Source: JAFMIT01 sp049421205 (GTDB lineage: Bacteria > Actinomycetota > Actinomycetes > S36-B12 > UBA5976). Taken from it: DNA of 29,900 nt. Below are positions 7,901 to 14,493 of this stretch, piece after piece. A program made the translations under genes and the position numbers. How positions within the stretch are numbered: position 1 is the first letter of the stretch; each line of letters starts with the position of its first letter. Below the pieces are notes generated by a model. That model was not told where the DNA came from, searched no databases, and saw nothing but the letters and a program-made list of their open reading frames with translations. The stretch covers positions 1 to 29,900 of the forward strand of contig JBMSMQ010000010.1 of NCBI GenBank assembly GCA_049421205.1, read 5' to 3'.

Positions 7901-8713
7901 TGCGTCATGAAGTTTTGGTTGTTGCCAAGTGACCACACCTTCAAGAGTGCTACCCGCCCACACATGCATACCCCAAGGTGTACAGGTCTTTCCAAGCTCA
8001 CATCCGGTCTGCTGACTAATGAAATACTTACCATCTGGACGGTTGTAATGAAATGTTGCAAATCCATCAGCCCAAGATTTTGAGTAGCGAGCTTCTTGAA
8101 ATTCTGTTGATAGCCAAAATTCTCCCCACTTACGAACATCAACTGTAACTGCAGGACCAATATAGGCATCAGAGACTTTTGCTCGCGCTTGGTACTTTTT
8201 GAATTGTGGTGAAACATTCACTTTGAAAATTGCTTCAGTATCTGTTGAATTAGATTCTGCTGCAATATTTGATGTACTCGTTTCAGTTGAGAGATCAACC
8301 ACATCAAGAGTTGCAGTTGTGCCACCGCCACCTGGTGTTCTTACATACACTGTGAAAAAGCCTTGAGCTTTAGCTCTTGTTGGATGTGGAGTTCCATCTG
8401 TTGCCAGCCAGATTTCCTTACCTTGTCGTACATCGTAGGTTTTTCCGCCGATCTGAATGTTTGTGGTAGTTGCGGCGATTGGTGCGATAGCAAATGCACC
8501 ATAAGAATCTCCTGCAACAAACTGATACGTATTTGCACCTGCACCTATGTCGACAGTGATCCCACCACTTGGAACTACTTGTGGAGTTCCTGGTTTATGA
8601 ATGACGACAGTTGTTGGTGCAACAGCTTGCACTGGTTGAGCAAACTGGGGAGCAAGAAGTCCCGCGCTTATGAGGAAGGTGCCCATAAACAAGGTCGCAA
8701 GACGTGTAAACAT
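4928..8713 (-). CDS. pulA: Secreted type I pullulanase (GH13, with CBM41)
   Basis: A large secreted pullulanase (1261 aa from the chosen start) that cuts alpha-1,6 branch linkages in pullulan, starch and glycogen. The ATG at 8713 is preferred over the in-frame ATG at 8785: GAAAGG lies 9 nt upstream and a clean signal peptide follows (ends near PVQA). In the longer numbering (subtract 24), a CBM41 starch-binding module spans about 244-352, an N-terminal beta domain follows near 525-600, and the catalytic barrel contains the type I signature FNWGYDPYHF (741-750), DVVYNHT (region I), DGFRFDLMGH with nucleophile Asp860, YGEGW with acid/base Glu897, and VDKHDN with Asp1042. The C-terminus is the beta domain usual for this group. 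The CBM41 has a 16-residue Cys-containing insertion, and repeats precede it. It is divergent from malE and shares a likely operator. Confidence 0.95.
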   Translation of the reverse strand: MFTRLATLFMGTFLISAGLLAPQFAQPVQAVAPTTVVIHKPGTPQVVPSGGITVDIGAGANTYQFVAGDSYGAFAIAPIAATTTNIQIGGKTYDVRQGKEIWLATDGTPHPTRAKAQGFFTVYVRTPGGGGTTATLDVVDLSTETSTSNIAAESNSTDTEAIFKVNVSPQFKKYQARAKVSDAYIGPAVTVDVRKWGEFWLSTEFQEARYSKSWADGFATFHYNRPDGKYFISQQTGCELGKTCTPWGMHVWAGSTLEGVVTWQQPKLHDAVDDWGLVFKIPLAEGATTLSYLFHQGDTKDPSGGGAKDQSLDLAATGGEVWYTSENFDDSGRIVFSAPIIESVDADLTQLKAIWVTDSIIGWPESIRTTAAGERGIKAQLLYSEDGSIQVSENEETREIEVSGYDTAIALTSGSSLPSSVLEKFRHLNPYRALNLPAEEVANVKSMLRGQVAVLVTDNSITTANPSGATKIVRLTGIQLAPVLDYIYASAAKTVDLGIVWSGNVPTMRVWAPTAQNVKLVRYQGPRSVESTVSAMTRDASTGVWSVTGDASWKNQYFVYEVDVYAHSKTSLVKNLVPDPYSISLSMNSTRSQIFDPSDLAFIPAGWNAERPAFTTIKDATIYELHVRDFSVEDSTVSAINRGKYLAFSELNSAGMKHLKAIADAGMTHLHLLPVFDIATIDEDSSNWQTPGDLGVHPANSEEQQKAIAAIADKDGFNWGYDPYHFNAPEGSYAVNPDGGSRILEFRQMIKGLSDIGLRNVLDVVYNHTNSSGQNDKSTFDKIVPGYYFRLSADGSVTTSTCCQNTATEHEMMYKFTRDSILSWVKYFKIDGFRFDLMGHMPKALLVDIRADLDKLTIASNGVDGKSIILYGEGWNFGEVQNGARFVQATQGNMAGTGIAVFDDRLRDSAKGGGPFDSNPTLQGYASSSWSTQKIDGKKMKAIVWNGDKDSKDGITRTLSILSKTDLVKLGLVGTLRSFGFKGADGFKTSGTLLKYNGNAAGYNLNPTDMIAYVDKHDNEALFDWLAYKLPQNTSLDARLRHQVLALSISTLGQGVPFYQAGSDIMRSKSLDKNSYNSGDWFNAIRWDLSDNGFGRGLPMKGDNGARWDEYAKPLLAKSANIKPTSEQMRASTERFQEFLQIRYSSELFRLATGEEVKKRIRFASASGKTPGVIAMMIQDGSQKYKKLPDLDPNLRATTVIFNTNVKATKVTISKLGKVTLHPVQQNSVDSKLKGFKVVSQTKKTITVLVPALSTIVLNQK

Positions 8714-8796
8714 AGAGTCGAGCCTTTCGGTGAATAGGGGATGATTATGCGCGTCTTGGGTAAAGAATGGGAGAGTTTTGTCCACCTAAGCAAGCC

Positions 8797-8822
8797 ATTA
8801 TGACCGTGAAATCGCTTTCACA
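8797..8822 (-). promoter_or_regulatory. Predicted pullulanase promoter
   Basis: On the minus strand CATAAT (8802-8797) is a good -10 and TTGTGA lies 15 nt upstream of it as a weak -35. The LacI-type palindrome at 8806-8821 occupies the spacer and -35, the usual position for a repressor. Confidence 0.45.
8806..8821. promoter_or_regulatory. LacI-family-type operator (MalR-like)
   Basis: GTGAAATCGCTTTCAC is a 16-bp near-perfect palindrome with a central CG and one mismatched pair, the classic architecture of LacI-family operators such as those of MalR/CcpA-like regulators. It sits between the divergent pullulanase and malE genes, so one regulator could control both. No LacI-family gene is in the window. 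Confidence 0.7.
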
Positions 8823-8875
8823 AGTCTCCGACTCCAAATGGACAATTTCTGACCCGATTCGGCAGAACAAAAATC

Positions 8876-8904
8876 TTGAAATTATGTGATTGAAGGGCTA
8901 CTTT
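8876..8904 (+). promoter_or_regulatory. Predicted malE promoter
   Basis: TTGAAA (8876-8881), exactly 17 nt, then TACTTT (8899-8904). Transcription would start near 8911. The -35 is good and the -10 weak, as expected if an activator or strong regulation is involved. Confidence 0.45.
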
Positions 8905-8911
8905 TGTACAC

Positions 8912-8933
8912 CTGCAAGACCTTTGTCTTGTGG
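8912..8933 (+). repeat. Inverted repeat/hairpin in the malE leader
   Basis: CAAGAC (8915-8920) and GTCTTG (8925-8930) around CTTT, extended to 9 bp with two G-U pairs and one C-G pair. No T-tract follows, so it is not a terminator; it would lie at the very 5' end of the malE mRNA and might stabilise it. Confidence 0.5.
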
Positions 8934-8957
8934 ATTTCATAACTCTGGAGGAAATGC

Positions 8958-10217
8958 ATGTTTAATGCAAAAGGGCGTCTCGTAGCTGTCGCGACAGCAG
9001 GAGCACTCATTCTCAGTGGATATGTTGCAGCTTTTGCACCAGCCACTGCAGCAAATAAGAAAATCATTGTATGGACCGATGAACAACGTGGTCCTGTGAT
9101 GCGTACTCTCTTGGTTGGTAAGACCCCAGTTAAGGGTTACACCATTGAGATCAAGTCGTACTCAAACCTCGATGCGTTGAACGCAGCGTGGAACAGTGCA
9201 ACTGCAGCAACAGGTCCAGACCTAATCATCAGTAATGCTGGTCTTGCAGCATCTGGTGGTAAGTCAGGTAAGTTGGCTCCACTCACACTCCCAGCATCTG
9301 TAAAGAATCAATTCTCAAAGAGCGCATGGGCTGCTTTGTCATTCAAGGGCAAGGTATACGGAGTTCCATTGGACGTTGACACAACTGCAATGTTCTGGAA
9401 CACCAAACTTTTTGGAAAGAAGTCTCCAAAGACTTTCGGTGCAATGGTTAATTACTATTTGAAGAATAAAGATTCAAAGGGTCTAACCGCTGGTTTCTGT
9501 GCACAGGAAGGAACTTGGGGTTCACACCCAGTATTCACCGCTCTCGGTGGTGGCGCTTGGGCTTACAAGAAGAATGGCGAAGGCGATCCATCAAAGACCG
9601 TTTTCAACTCTGCGGCATTTAAGGCCAACATCACCAAGTTCTTGCTCGGAAGCGATGGTAAGTCCAATGGCTTCTTCAAGATTGGTGGAGATTGCATCAA
9701 TGACTGGAAAGCAGGAAAGATTCCTTTCATGAACACAGGTGGATGGCAAGTTGACGGTATCAACGCTTCAGGTGTGAAGTACAAGATCGGTTCAGTACCA
9801 GGTGTCAAGAAGGGAACCTTCGGTTCACCATGGGCTGGCTATCAGGGTGCATTCGTTACCTCATATGCAAAGAGTCATGGTGTTGCTGCCGCTGCAAATC
9901 AGTTCGCAGTGAACTTCATGGCGAATGCAACCACTCAAGCTCAGTTGAGCACCTTCGGCAATCGCCCACCAGCAAACTTGCAAGCTGCAAAGAAGGTTAA
10001 GAATCCAGTTCTTGCCGGAATTGCAAAAGCAGGTAGCCGTGGCGTGTTGCAGTTGTCTGCATTGCTCGACGCAAATGCTGGCGGATCAAACTGGTACGAC
10101 CTAACAGGTGATGTCTTTAACAAGATTCTTGTTGAAGGTGAATCAGTGGGTGCGACACTAGATGCCGCTGCGGCAAAACTCTTGCAGAACTTTGCTGCTG
10201 GAGCTGCCAACCTTTAA
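8958..10217 (+). CDS. malE: Maltodextrin-type ABC transporter substrate-binding protein
   Basis: A 419-aa extracytoplasmic solute-binding protein of the carbohydrate (family 1/MalE) type, which captures oligosaccharide and delivers it to the MalFG permease. A signal peptide of about 32 residues ends in APATAA. Mature sequence begins KKIIVWTDEQRGP, a typical MalE-like first strand, with later hallmarks such as IPFMNTGGWQ and GSPWAGYQGAFV. No lipobox Cys is present in the signal peptide, so it is apparently not lipid-anchored, which is unusual for a Gram-positive binding protein. A strong GGAGG lies 7 nt before the ATG. Substrate is inferred from the flanking pullulanase, GH13 and amylase genes. 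A terminator hairpin separates it from malF. Confidence 0.92.
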   Translation: MFNAKGRLVAVATAGALILSGYVAAFAPATAANKKIIVWTDEQRGPVMRTLLVGKTPVKGYTIEIKSYSNLDALNAAWNSATAATGPDLIISNAGLAASGGKSGKLAPLTLPASVKNQFSKSAWAALSFKGKVYGVPLDVDTTAMFWNTKLFGKKSPKTFGAMVNYYLKNKDSKGLTAGFCAQEGTWGSHPVFTALGGGAWAYKKNGEGDPSKTVFNSAAFKANITKFLLGSDGKSNGFFKIGGDCINDWKAGKIPFMNTGGWQVDGINASGVKYKIGSVPGVKKGTFGSPWAGYQGAFVTSYAKSHGVAAAANQFAVNFMANATTQAQLSTFGNRPPANLQAAKKVKNPVLAGIAKAGSRGVLQLSALLDANAGGSNWYDLTGDVFNKILVEGESVGATLDAAAAKLLQNFAAGAANL

Positions 10218-10241
10218 TGACGCATAGTCATTAAGTATCTG

Positions 10242-10277
10242 GAAGGTGGTGCGGCTTGTCCGCACCACCTTCTTTTT
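10242..10277 (+). terminator. Terminator/attenuator between malE and malF
   Basis: A perfect 13-bp stem (10242-10254 with 10260-10272) with a 5-nt loop is followed by TTTTT. Located inside the transporter operon, it should let malE mRNA accumulate well above the permease genes. Confidence 0.93.
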
Positions 10278-10294
10278 GAGTGGGAGAGGAAACA

Positions 10295-11860
10295 ATGTAT
10301 CGGCTCGTAGGATTCACTGGCACACCTGCACTTGTTCTAAAACTTCTCATCATAGGCATTGTTGATTTCGTTGGTGGCTTTGCCATTATCTCCGCACTCA
10401 ACGTTGGTTCAACGGTTATTGCTGGAGTTTTGCTCGCGATTTTGTTGTTTATCAACTGGGTATATCTTTTTAAAAGTCCAACACCATTTAAATTTCTTGC
10501 CCCTGGCATCGTCTTTTTATGTGTGTTTGTACTTGTACCCATCGTTTACACAGTCGCAATGTCTGGTTTCAACTTCCGCACCGGAAATGAAATTTCAAAA
10601 GAACAGGCAATTGAACAAATCCAAATAGTAAGTCTCTCAGAAGATGCAGAGGGAACAGCATTTGATATGGCTATCGGAAAAGATGCTGAGGGCAACTATG
10701 CAGCACTCTTGAAAAATCAGCTAAATGGGGAAGTGCTTTTTGCAACCCTTGAGGGTGTTACCAACCTTGAAGAAGGTACCTATGAAGTCGATGAATTTGG
10801 TGTGCCAGTTGCAACTGATGGGTTTGCCCGATTAACCAATAAACAATTAAATCAACTTGGTGATGCAATTGTTGACCTTCGATTCCCCTATCTTGGTGAA
10901 TCTTTCGTATCCCCGCTCTATGACGGTCTTGCAATTCTTCTCACACAAGATTTGATATATAACTTAGACAACGACACGTTTGTTTCCAAATCGACAGGCT
11001 CGATCTATGCCGACAACGGTAATGGTAATTATGCAAATACCGAAAAGAAAAAAGATGTTTTGTATCCAGGATGGAGAAATGTTAATTTCCCAGATAACTT
11101 CACAGGGCTGCTCTTTGATCCAGAGTTACGGGGGCCTTTCATTCGGGTCTTGATTTGGACTGTCACTTTCGCATTTCTATCGGTTTTGACCACATTTTCA
11201 CTTGGTCTTGCGCTTGCAATTGCAATGGATAAGCCAATTAGGGGTCGACGAATCTATCGCTCAATATTGATTTTGCCATATGCAATTCCTGGATTTTTAA
11301 GCCTTCTCATCTGGCGAGGTATGTTCAATCAAGACTTTGGAATCATCAACCGAATTCTTGTAGACATTGGCTTAATTGAATCGAATATTGCGTGGTTTGA
11401 CCAAGCATGGACTGCGCGAATTATGGTGATTCTTGTCAATCTGTGGCTTGGTTTCCCATATATGTACTTAATTAGTAGTGGTGCTTTGCAAGCGATTCCC
11501 TCTGACTTGAAAGAAGCGGCGGCCATTGATGGTGCATCAAGTGTGCAGAGCTTCCGACTCATCACCTTACCACTTCTACTGCAGATTCTCTTCCCGCTCT
11601 TGATTGCATCATTTGCATTTAACTTCAATAATTTCAATATGATTTATTTGTTGACAGGTGGTGGGCCAAGAGATGAACTGGCCGGTGAGCGAGCGGGTGC
11701 AACGGATATTTTGATTAGCTACGCTTACAACACGGCTATCAGTAATCCAGCAGATCAAAACTTCGGACTAGCGTCTGCGATTTCTCTTTTCATGTTTATC
11801 ATCGTAGGCATATTGTCCCTTTGGAGTTTACGTAGAACTAAAGCATTGGAGGAGTTCTAA
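10295..11860 (+). CDS. malF: Maltodextrin ABC transporter permease MalF
   Basis: A 521-aa integral membrane permease subunit. Three predicted helices occupy about residues 10-90, followed by a large extracytoplasmic loop of about 190 residues (the P2 loop typical of MalF) and then the binding-protein-dependent transport core. The cytoplasmic EAA loop that docks on the ATPase reads EAAAIDGASS from residue 407. The ATG at 10295 is chosen over an in-frame GTG at 10280 because GGAGAGG at 10283-10289 is the Shine-Dalgarno. The malG start follows the stop after 1 nt. The P2 loop is acidic and repeats Thr/Asn-rich segments, and it probably contacts the binding protein. Confidence 0.94.
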   Translation: MYRLVGFTGTPALVLKLLIIGIVDFVGGFAIISALNVGSTVIAGVLLAILLFINWVYLFKSPTPFKFLAPGIVFLCVFVLVPIVYTVAMSGFNFRTGNEISKEQAIEQIQIVSLSEDAEGTAFDMAIGKDAEGNYAALLKNQLNGEVLFATLEGVTNLEEGTYEVDEFGVPVATDGFARLTNKQLNQLGDAIVDLRFPYLGESFVSPLYDGLAILLTQDLIYNLDNDTFVSKSTGSIYADNGNGNYANTEKKKDVLYPGWRNVNFPDNFTGLLFDPELRGPFIRVLIWTVTFAFLSVLTTFSLGLALAIAMDKPIRGRRIYRSILILPYAIPGFLSLLIWRGMFNQDFGIINRILVDIGLIESNIAWFDQAWTARIMVILVNLWLGFPYMYLISSGALQAIPSDLKEAAAIDGASSVQSFRLITLPLLLQILFPLLIASFAFNFNNFNMIYLLTGGGPRDELAGERAGATDILISYAYNTAISNPADQNFGLASAISLFMFIIVGILSLWSLRRTKALEEF

Positions 11861-11861
11861 G

Positions 11862-12710
11862 ATGAGTTCACTTCGAGCTAATTTATGGCGTCACGCACTT
11901 GCTTGGGTTCTAATTGCCTTCACATTCTTTCCAATCTACGTGGTTGTTGTCTCTTCCATTGATATCACAGGTTCGCTTGCAACCAACTCATTTTTACCAC
12001 CTGCGATTGGTCTCGACAACTACACATTGTTGTTTACCAGTGAAGATATTCCTTTCGTGACGTGGGTAAAGAACTCTTTGATTCTTGCCTCAGTTTCTGC
12101 AGTCGGTTCTGTATTGATTGGTGCAGCCGCAGCATTTGCATTCTCTCGGCTCCGCTTTAAGGGTCGCAGAGTAGGAATTCAAACCCTATTATTGATTCAG
12201 GTGTTTCCATCGTTTTTAGCGCTCGCTGCAATTTATGTCATTATGGGTGAAATCTACAAAGTGTTTCCAGCATTCGGCTTGGGAAGTGTTGGTGGACTTT
12301 TGTTGATCTACCTCGGTGGTGCGATGGGCGTAAATGCCTGGCTACTAAAAGGATTTATTGACTCAATTCCGATGGAATTAGATGAATCTGCCCGCATAGA
12401 TGGCGCTACACCAAGTCAGGTGTATTGGCTGATCTTCTTCCCACTTGCAGCACCTGTGCTTGCTGTGGTCGGTTTGCTCTCATTCATCGGAACGTTCAAT
12501 GAGTTCGTGCTTGCGAGTTTGTTCCTAACCGATATTGAGTCACGAACTGTGGCTGTTGGTTTACAGCAGTTTGTCGGCAATCAGTTTGCACAAAACTGGG
12601 GCCCATTCACTGCCGGTTCAATTATTGCTTCAGTTCCACTCGTCATCATCTTCCTGAGTCTACAAAAATATATTGTAGGTGGGTTGACGGCAGGTAGCGT
12701 TAAAGGATGA
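11862..12710 (+). CDS. malG: Maltodextrin ABC transporter permease MalG
   Basis: A 282-aa permease with six predicted membrane helices, the usual MalG length. The EAA loop reads DESARIDGAT from residue 174, preceding the conserved FFPLAAP. A GGAGG Shine-Dalgarno lies inside the end of malF and translation is probably coupled (1-nt gap). It would pair with MalF to form the channel. Its stop overlaps the start of the downstream GH13 gene by 4 nt (ATGA). No ATPase gene (malK/msmK/msiK) is found in the operon, so a shared ATPase must come from elsewhere. Confidence 0.95.
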   Translation: MSSLRANLWRHALAWVLIAFTFFPIYVVVVSSIDITGSLATNSFLPPAIGLDNYTLLFTSEDIPFVTWVKNSLILASVSAVGSVLIGAAAAFAFSRLRFKGRRVGIQTLLLIQVFPSFLALAAIYVIMGEIYKVFPAFGLGSVGGLLLIYLGGAMGVNAWLLKGFIDSIPMELDESARIDGATPSQVYWLIFFPLAAPVLAVVGLLSFIGTFNEFVLASLFLTDIESRTVAVGLQQFVGNQFAQNWGPFTAGSIIASVPLVIIFLSLQKYIVGGLTAGSVKG

Positions 12711-14491
12711 ATAAGCACCTATCTGGGGTGCATCATGACGGTTCTGCCAACTTTGTCTCGAATGATGCTCCACGTATTGGCGAAACAATCACTCTTACCT
12801 TACGCACCAAAAAGTCACTTGGCGTTGAACGTGTGACATTGCGCGCAGTGCACGATGGCGAACCCGTCACCATTGCTGCAACAAAATCGGAAGGCACTTC
12901 AACTGATGATTACTGGAAAGCAGAATTGCTCATTCGCAATATCCGACAGCATTATCGATGGCTCATCATCGGTGGCACACTCCAATACGGCTGGCTAAAT
13001 GCTGCAGGGTTTTATCATCGTGACGTTACTGATGCTTTTGATTTTGCGGTCACGGCATATGAGCGAACACCTGAATGGCTTCACACATCTGTTGCTTATC
13101 AGATTTTTCCTGACAGATTTGCAACAAGTGGGAAAATCAAGGAAGTGCCCGAATATTTAGTCCCACGTGATTGGAATGAATTACCGGAGGGACGAAGCAA
13201 AAATACTGGAATCGAATATTTTGGTGGAGATTTATGGGGGATTGCTGACAAACTTGATTACCTTGAGAAACTCGGTATCAACATTGTTTATATGACTCCA
13301 ATTTTTCCTGCGCGAACAACCCATCGTTATGACGCATCGTCGTTTGATGAGATTGATCCGCTCCTTGGAGGGAATGAAGCTTTAATTCATCTGGTCAACG
13401 AAGCACACAAGCGATCCATGAAAGTTATAGGTGATATCACGCTGAATCACTGCGGCAACTCGCACAAATGGTTTACCGAAGCACAATCAGGACACCCGAC
13501 GTATGGTCACTTTTTCACATTCAATCCCTCCCTTCCACATGGCTATGAATGCTGGCTTGGACATAAACACCTACCGAAGTTTGATTACCGCTCTACTGAA
13601 CTGCGAGAACTTCTAATCACCGGACCTCACTCCATTTTGCGAAAATGGTTGCGCCCTCCATTCAACTTAGATGGTTGGAGGGTTGATGTTGCCAATATGT
13701 CAGGCCGACAAGCTGATATCGACCTTACACATGAAATCGCACGTCTTGCTCGAGTTGCAATTAGTGAAGAGGGGGATAACAAGATTCTGATTGCTGAGCA
13801 CTTTCACGATGCAGGATCTGACCTACCAGGTGATGGCTGGCATGGCACAATGAATTACGCCGCGTTTCTGCGACCAGTGCTGTCATGGCTTGTCGGAAGA
13901 GATTTTCAAGAATTCACTGTGAATAACCCAATTCCGATGCCACGTACCACTGCGTACGAAATGGTGGATGCGATTGAGGAGTTTTCAGCACGAATGCCAT
14001 GGCGATCACGTCTTTCAAGTTGGACGTTATTGTGTAGTCACGATACTGCACGCGTTCGCAGTATCGTGGGCGAAGCGACACACCACATTGCCGCAATTGG
14101 ATTGCTGATTGGACTTCCTGGAACCCCAATGGTGTTTATGGGAGATGAAATAGGAGCGACTGGTTTATGGGGAGAAAGTGCTCGAACCACGATGCCGTGG
14201 GATAGTGATTTAGAAGTCAACGAGACACTGAAACAGTATCGTGAACTCCTGAAGTTACGGCGCAATGAGACAACACTTGCAACAGGTGGACTTGAATGGT
14301 TATCGATTCAGGACGATGCTGTTTTGTTTGAACGACGACTTAATGAAGAGTCAATCAAAATTGCTGTTGCTCGAGCAAAAACGGAAATTGATATTTCTGG
14401 CTATGCCGTGAATGAAGTTCTGTATGGCAGTGCGGGTAGAAGTCAGGATACACTCATCTTTGAAGATGCAGGCATAATGATGTGGCGGTGA
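12707..14491 (+). CDS. Cytoplasmic GH13 maltodextrin hydrolase (cyclomaltodextrinase/neopullulanase-like)
   Basis: A 594-aa glycoside hydrolase without a signal peptide, so it should act on maltodextrins after import. An N-terminal beta domain (about 1-115, CBM34-like in position) precedes the GH13 barrel. Visible motifs: VAYQIFPDRF (129-138), region I GDITLNHCG (242-250), region II LDGWRVDVAN with nucleophile Asp327, region III IAEHF with acid/base Glu364, and region IV CSHDTARV with Asp446. The YQIFPDRF start of the barrel and the N-terminal domain point to the neopullulanase/cyclomaltodextrinase/maltogenic amylase group; exact specificity cannot be told. It overlaps malG by 4 nt and is followed after 2 nt by the secreted amylase gene. 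Confidence 0.9.
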   Translation: MNKHLSGVHHDGSANFVSNDAPRIGETITLTLRTKKSLGVERVTLRAVHDGEPVTIAATKSEGTSTDDYWKAELLIRNIRQHYRWLIIGGTLQYGWLNAAGFYHRDVTDAFDFAVTAYERTPEWLHTSVAYQIFPDRFATSGKIKEVPEYLVPRDWNELPEGRSKNTGIEYFGGDLWGIADKLDYLEKLGINIVYMTPIFPARTTHRYDASSFDEIDPLLGGNEALIHLVNEAHKRSMKVIGDITLNHCGNSHKWFTEAQSGHPTYGHFFTFNPSLPHGYECWLGHKHLPKFDYRSTELRELLITGPHSILRKWLRPPFNLDGWRVDVANMSGRQADIDLTHEIARLARVAISEEGDNKILIAEHFHDAGSDLPGDGWHGTMNYAAFLRPVLSWLVGRDFQEFTVNNPIPMPRTTAYEMVDAIEEFSARMPWRSRLSSWTLLCSHDTARVRSIVGEATHHIAAIGLLIGLPGTPMVFMGDEIGATGLWGESARTTMPWDSDLEVNETLKQYRELLKLRRNETTLATGGLEWLSIQDDAVLFERRLNEESIKIAVARAKTEIDISGYAVNEVLYGSAGRSQDTLIFEDAGIMMWR

Positions 14492-14493
14492 CG

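Noticed and set aside
5194..8737. Several plus-strand frames of 60-124 codons inside the pullulanase gene
   Set aside because: Antisense to a well-supported enzyme, Cys/Trp/His-rich nonsense translations and no ribosome site.
8822..8875. Possible further operator or attachment site between the LacI-type palindrome and the malE promoter
   Set aside because: No palindrome or repeat longer than a few bases; reads as plain intergenic DNA.
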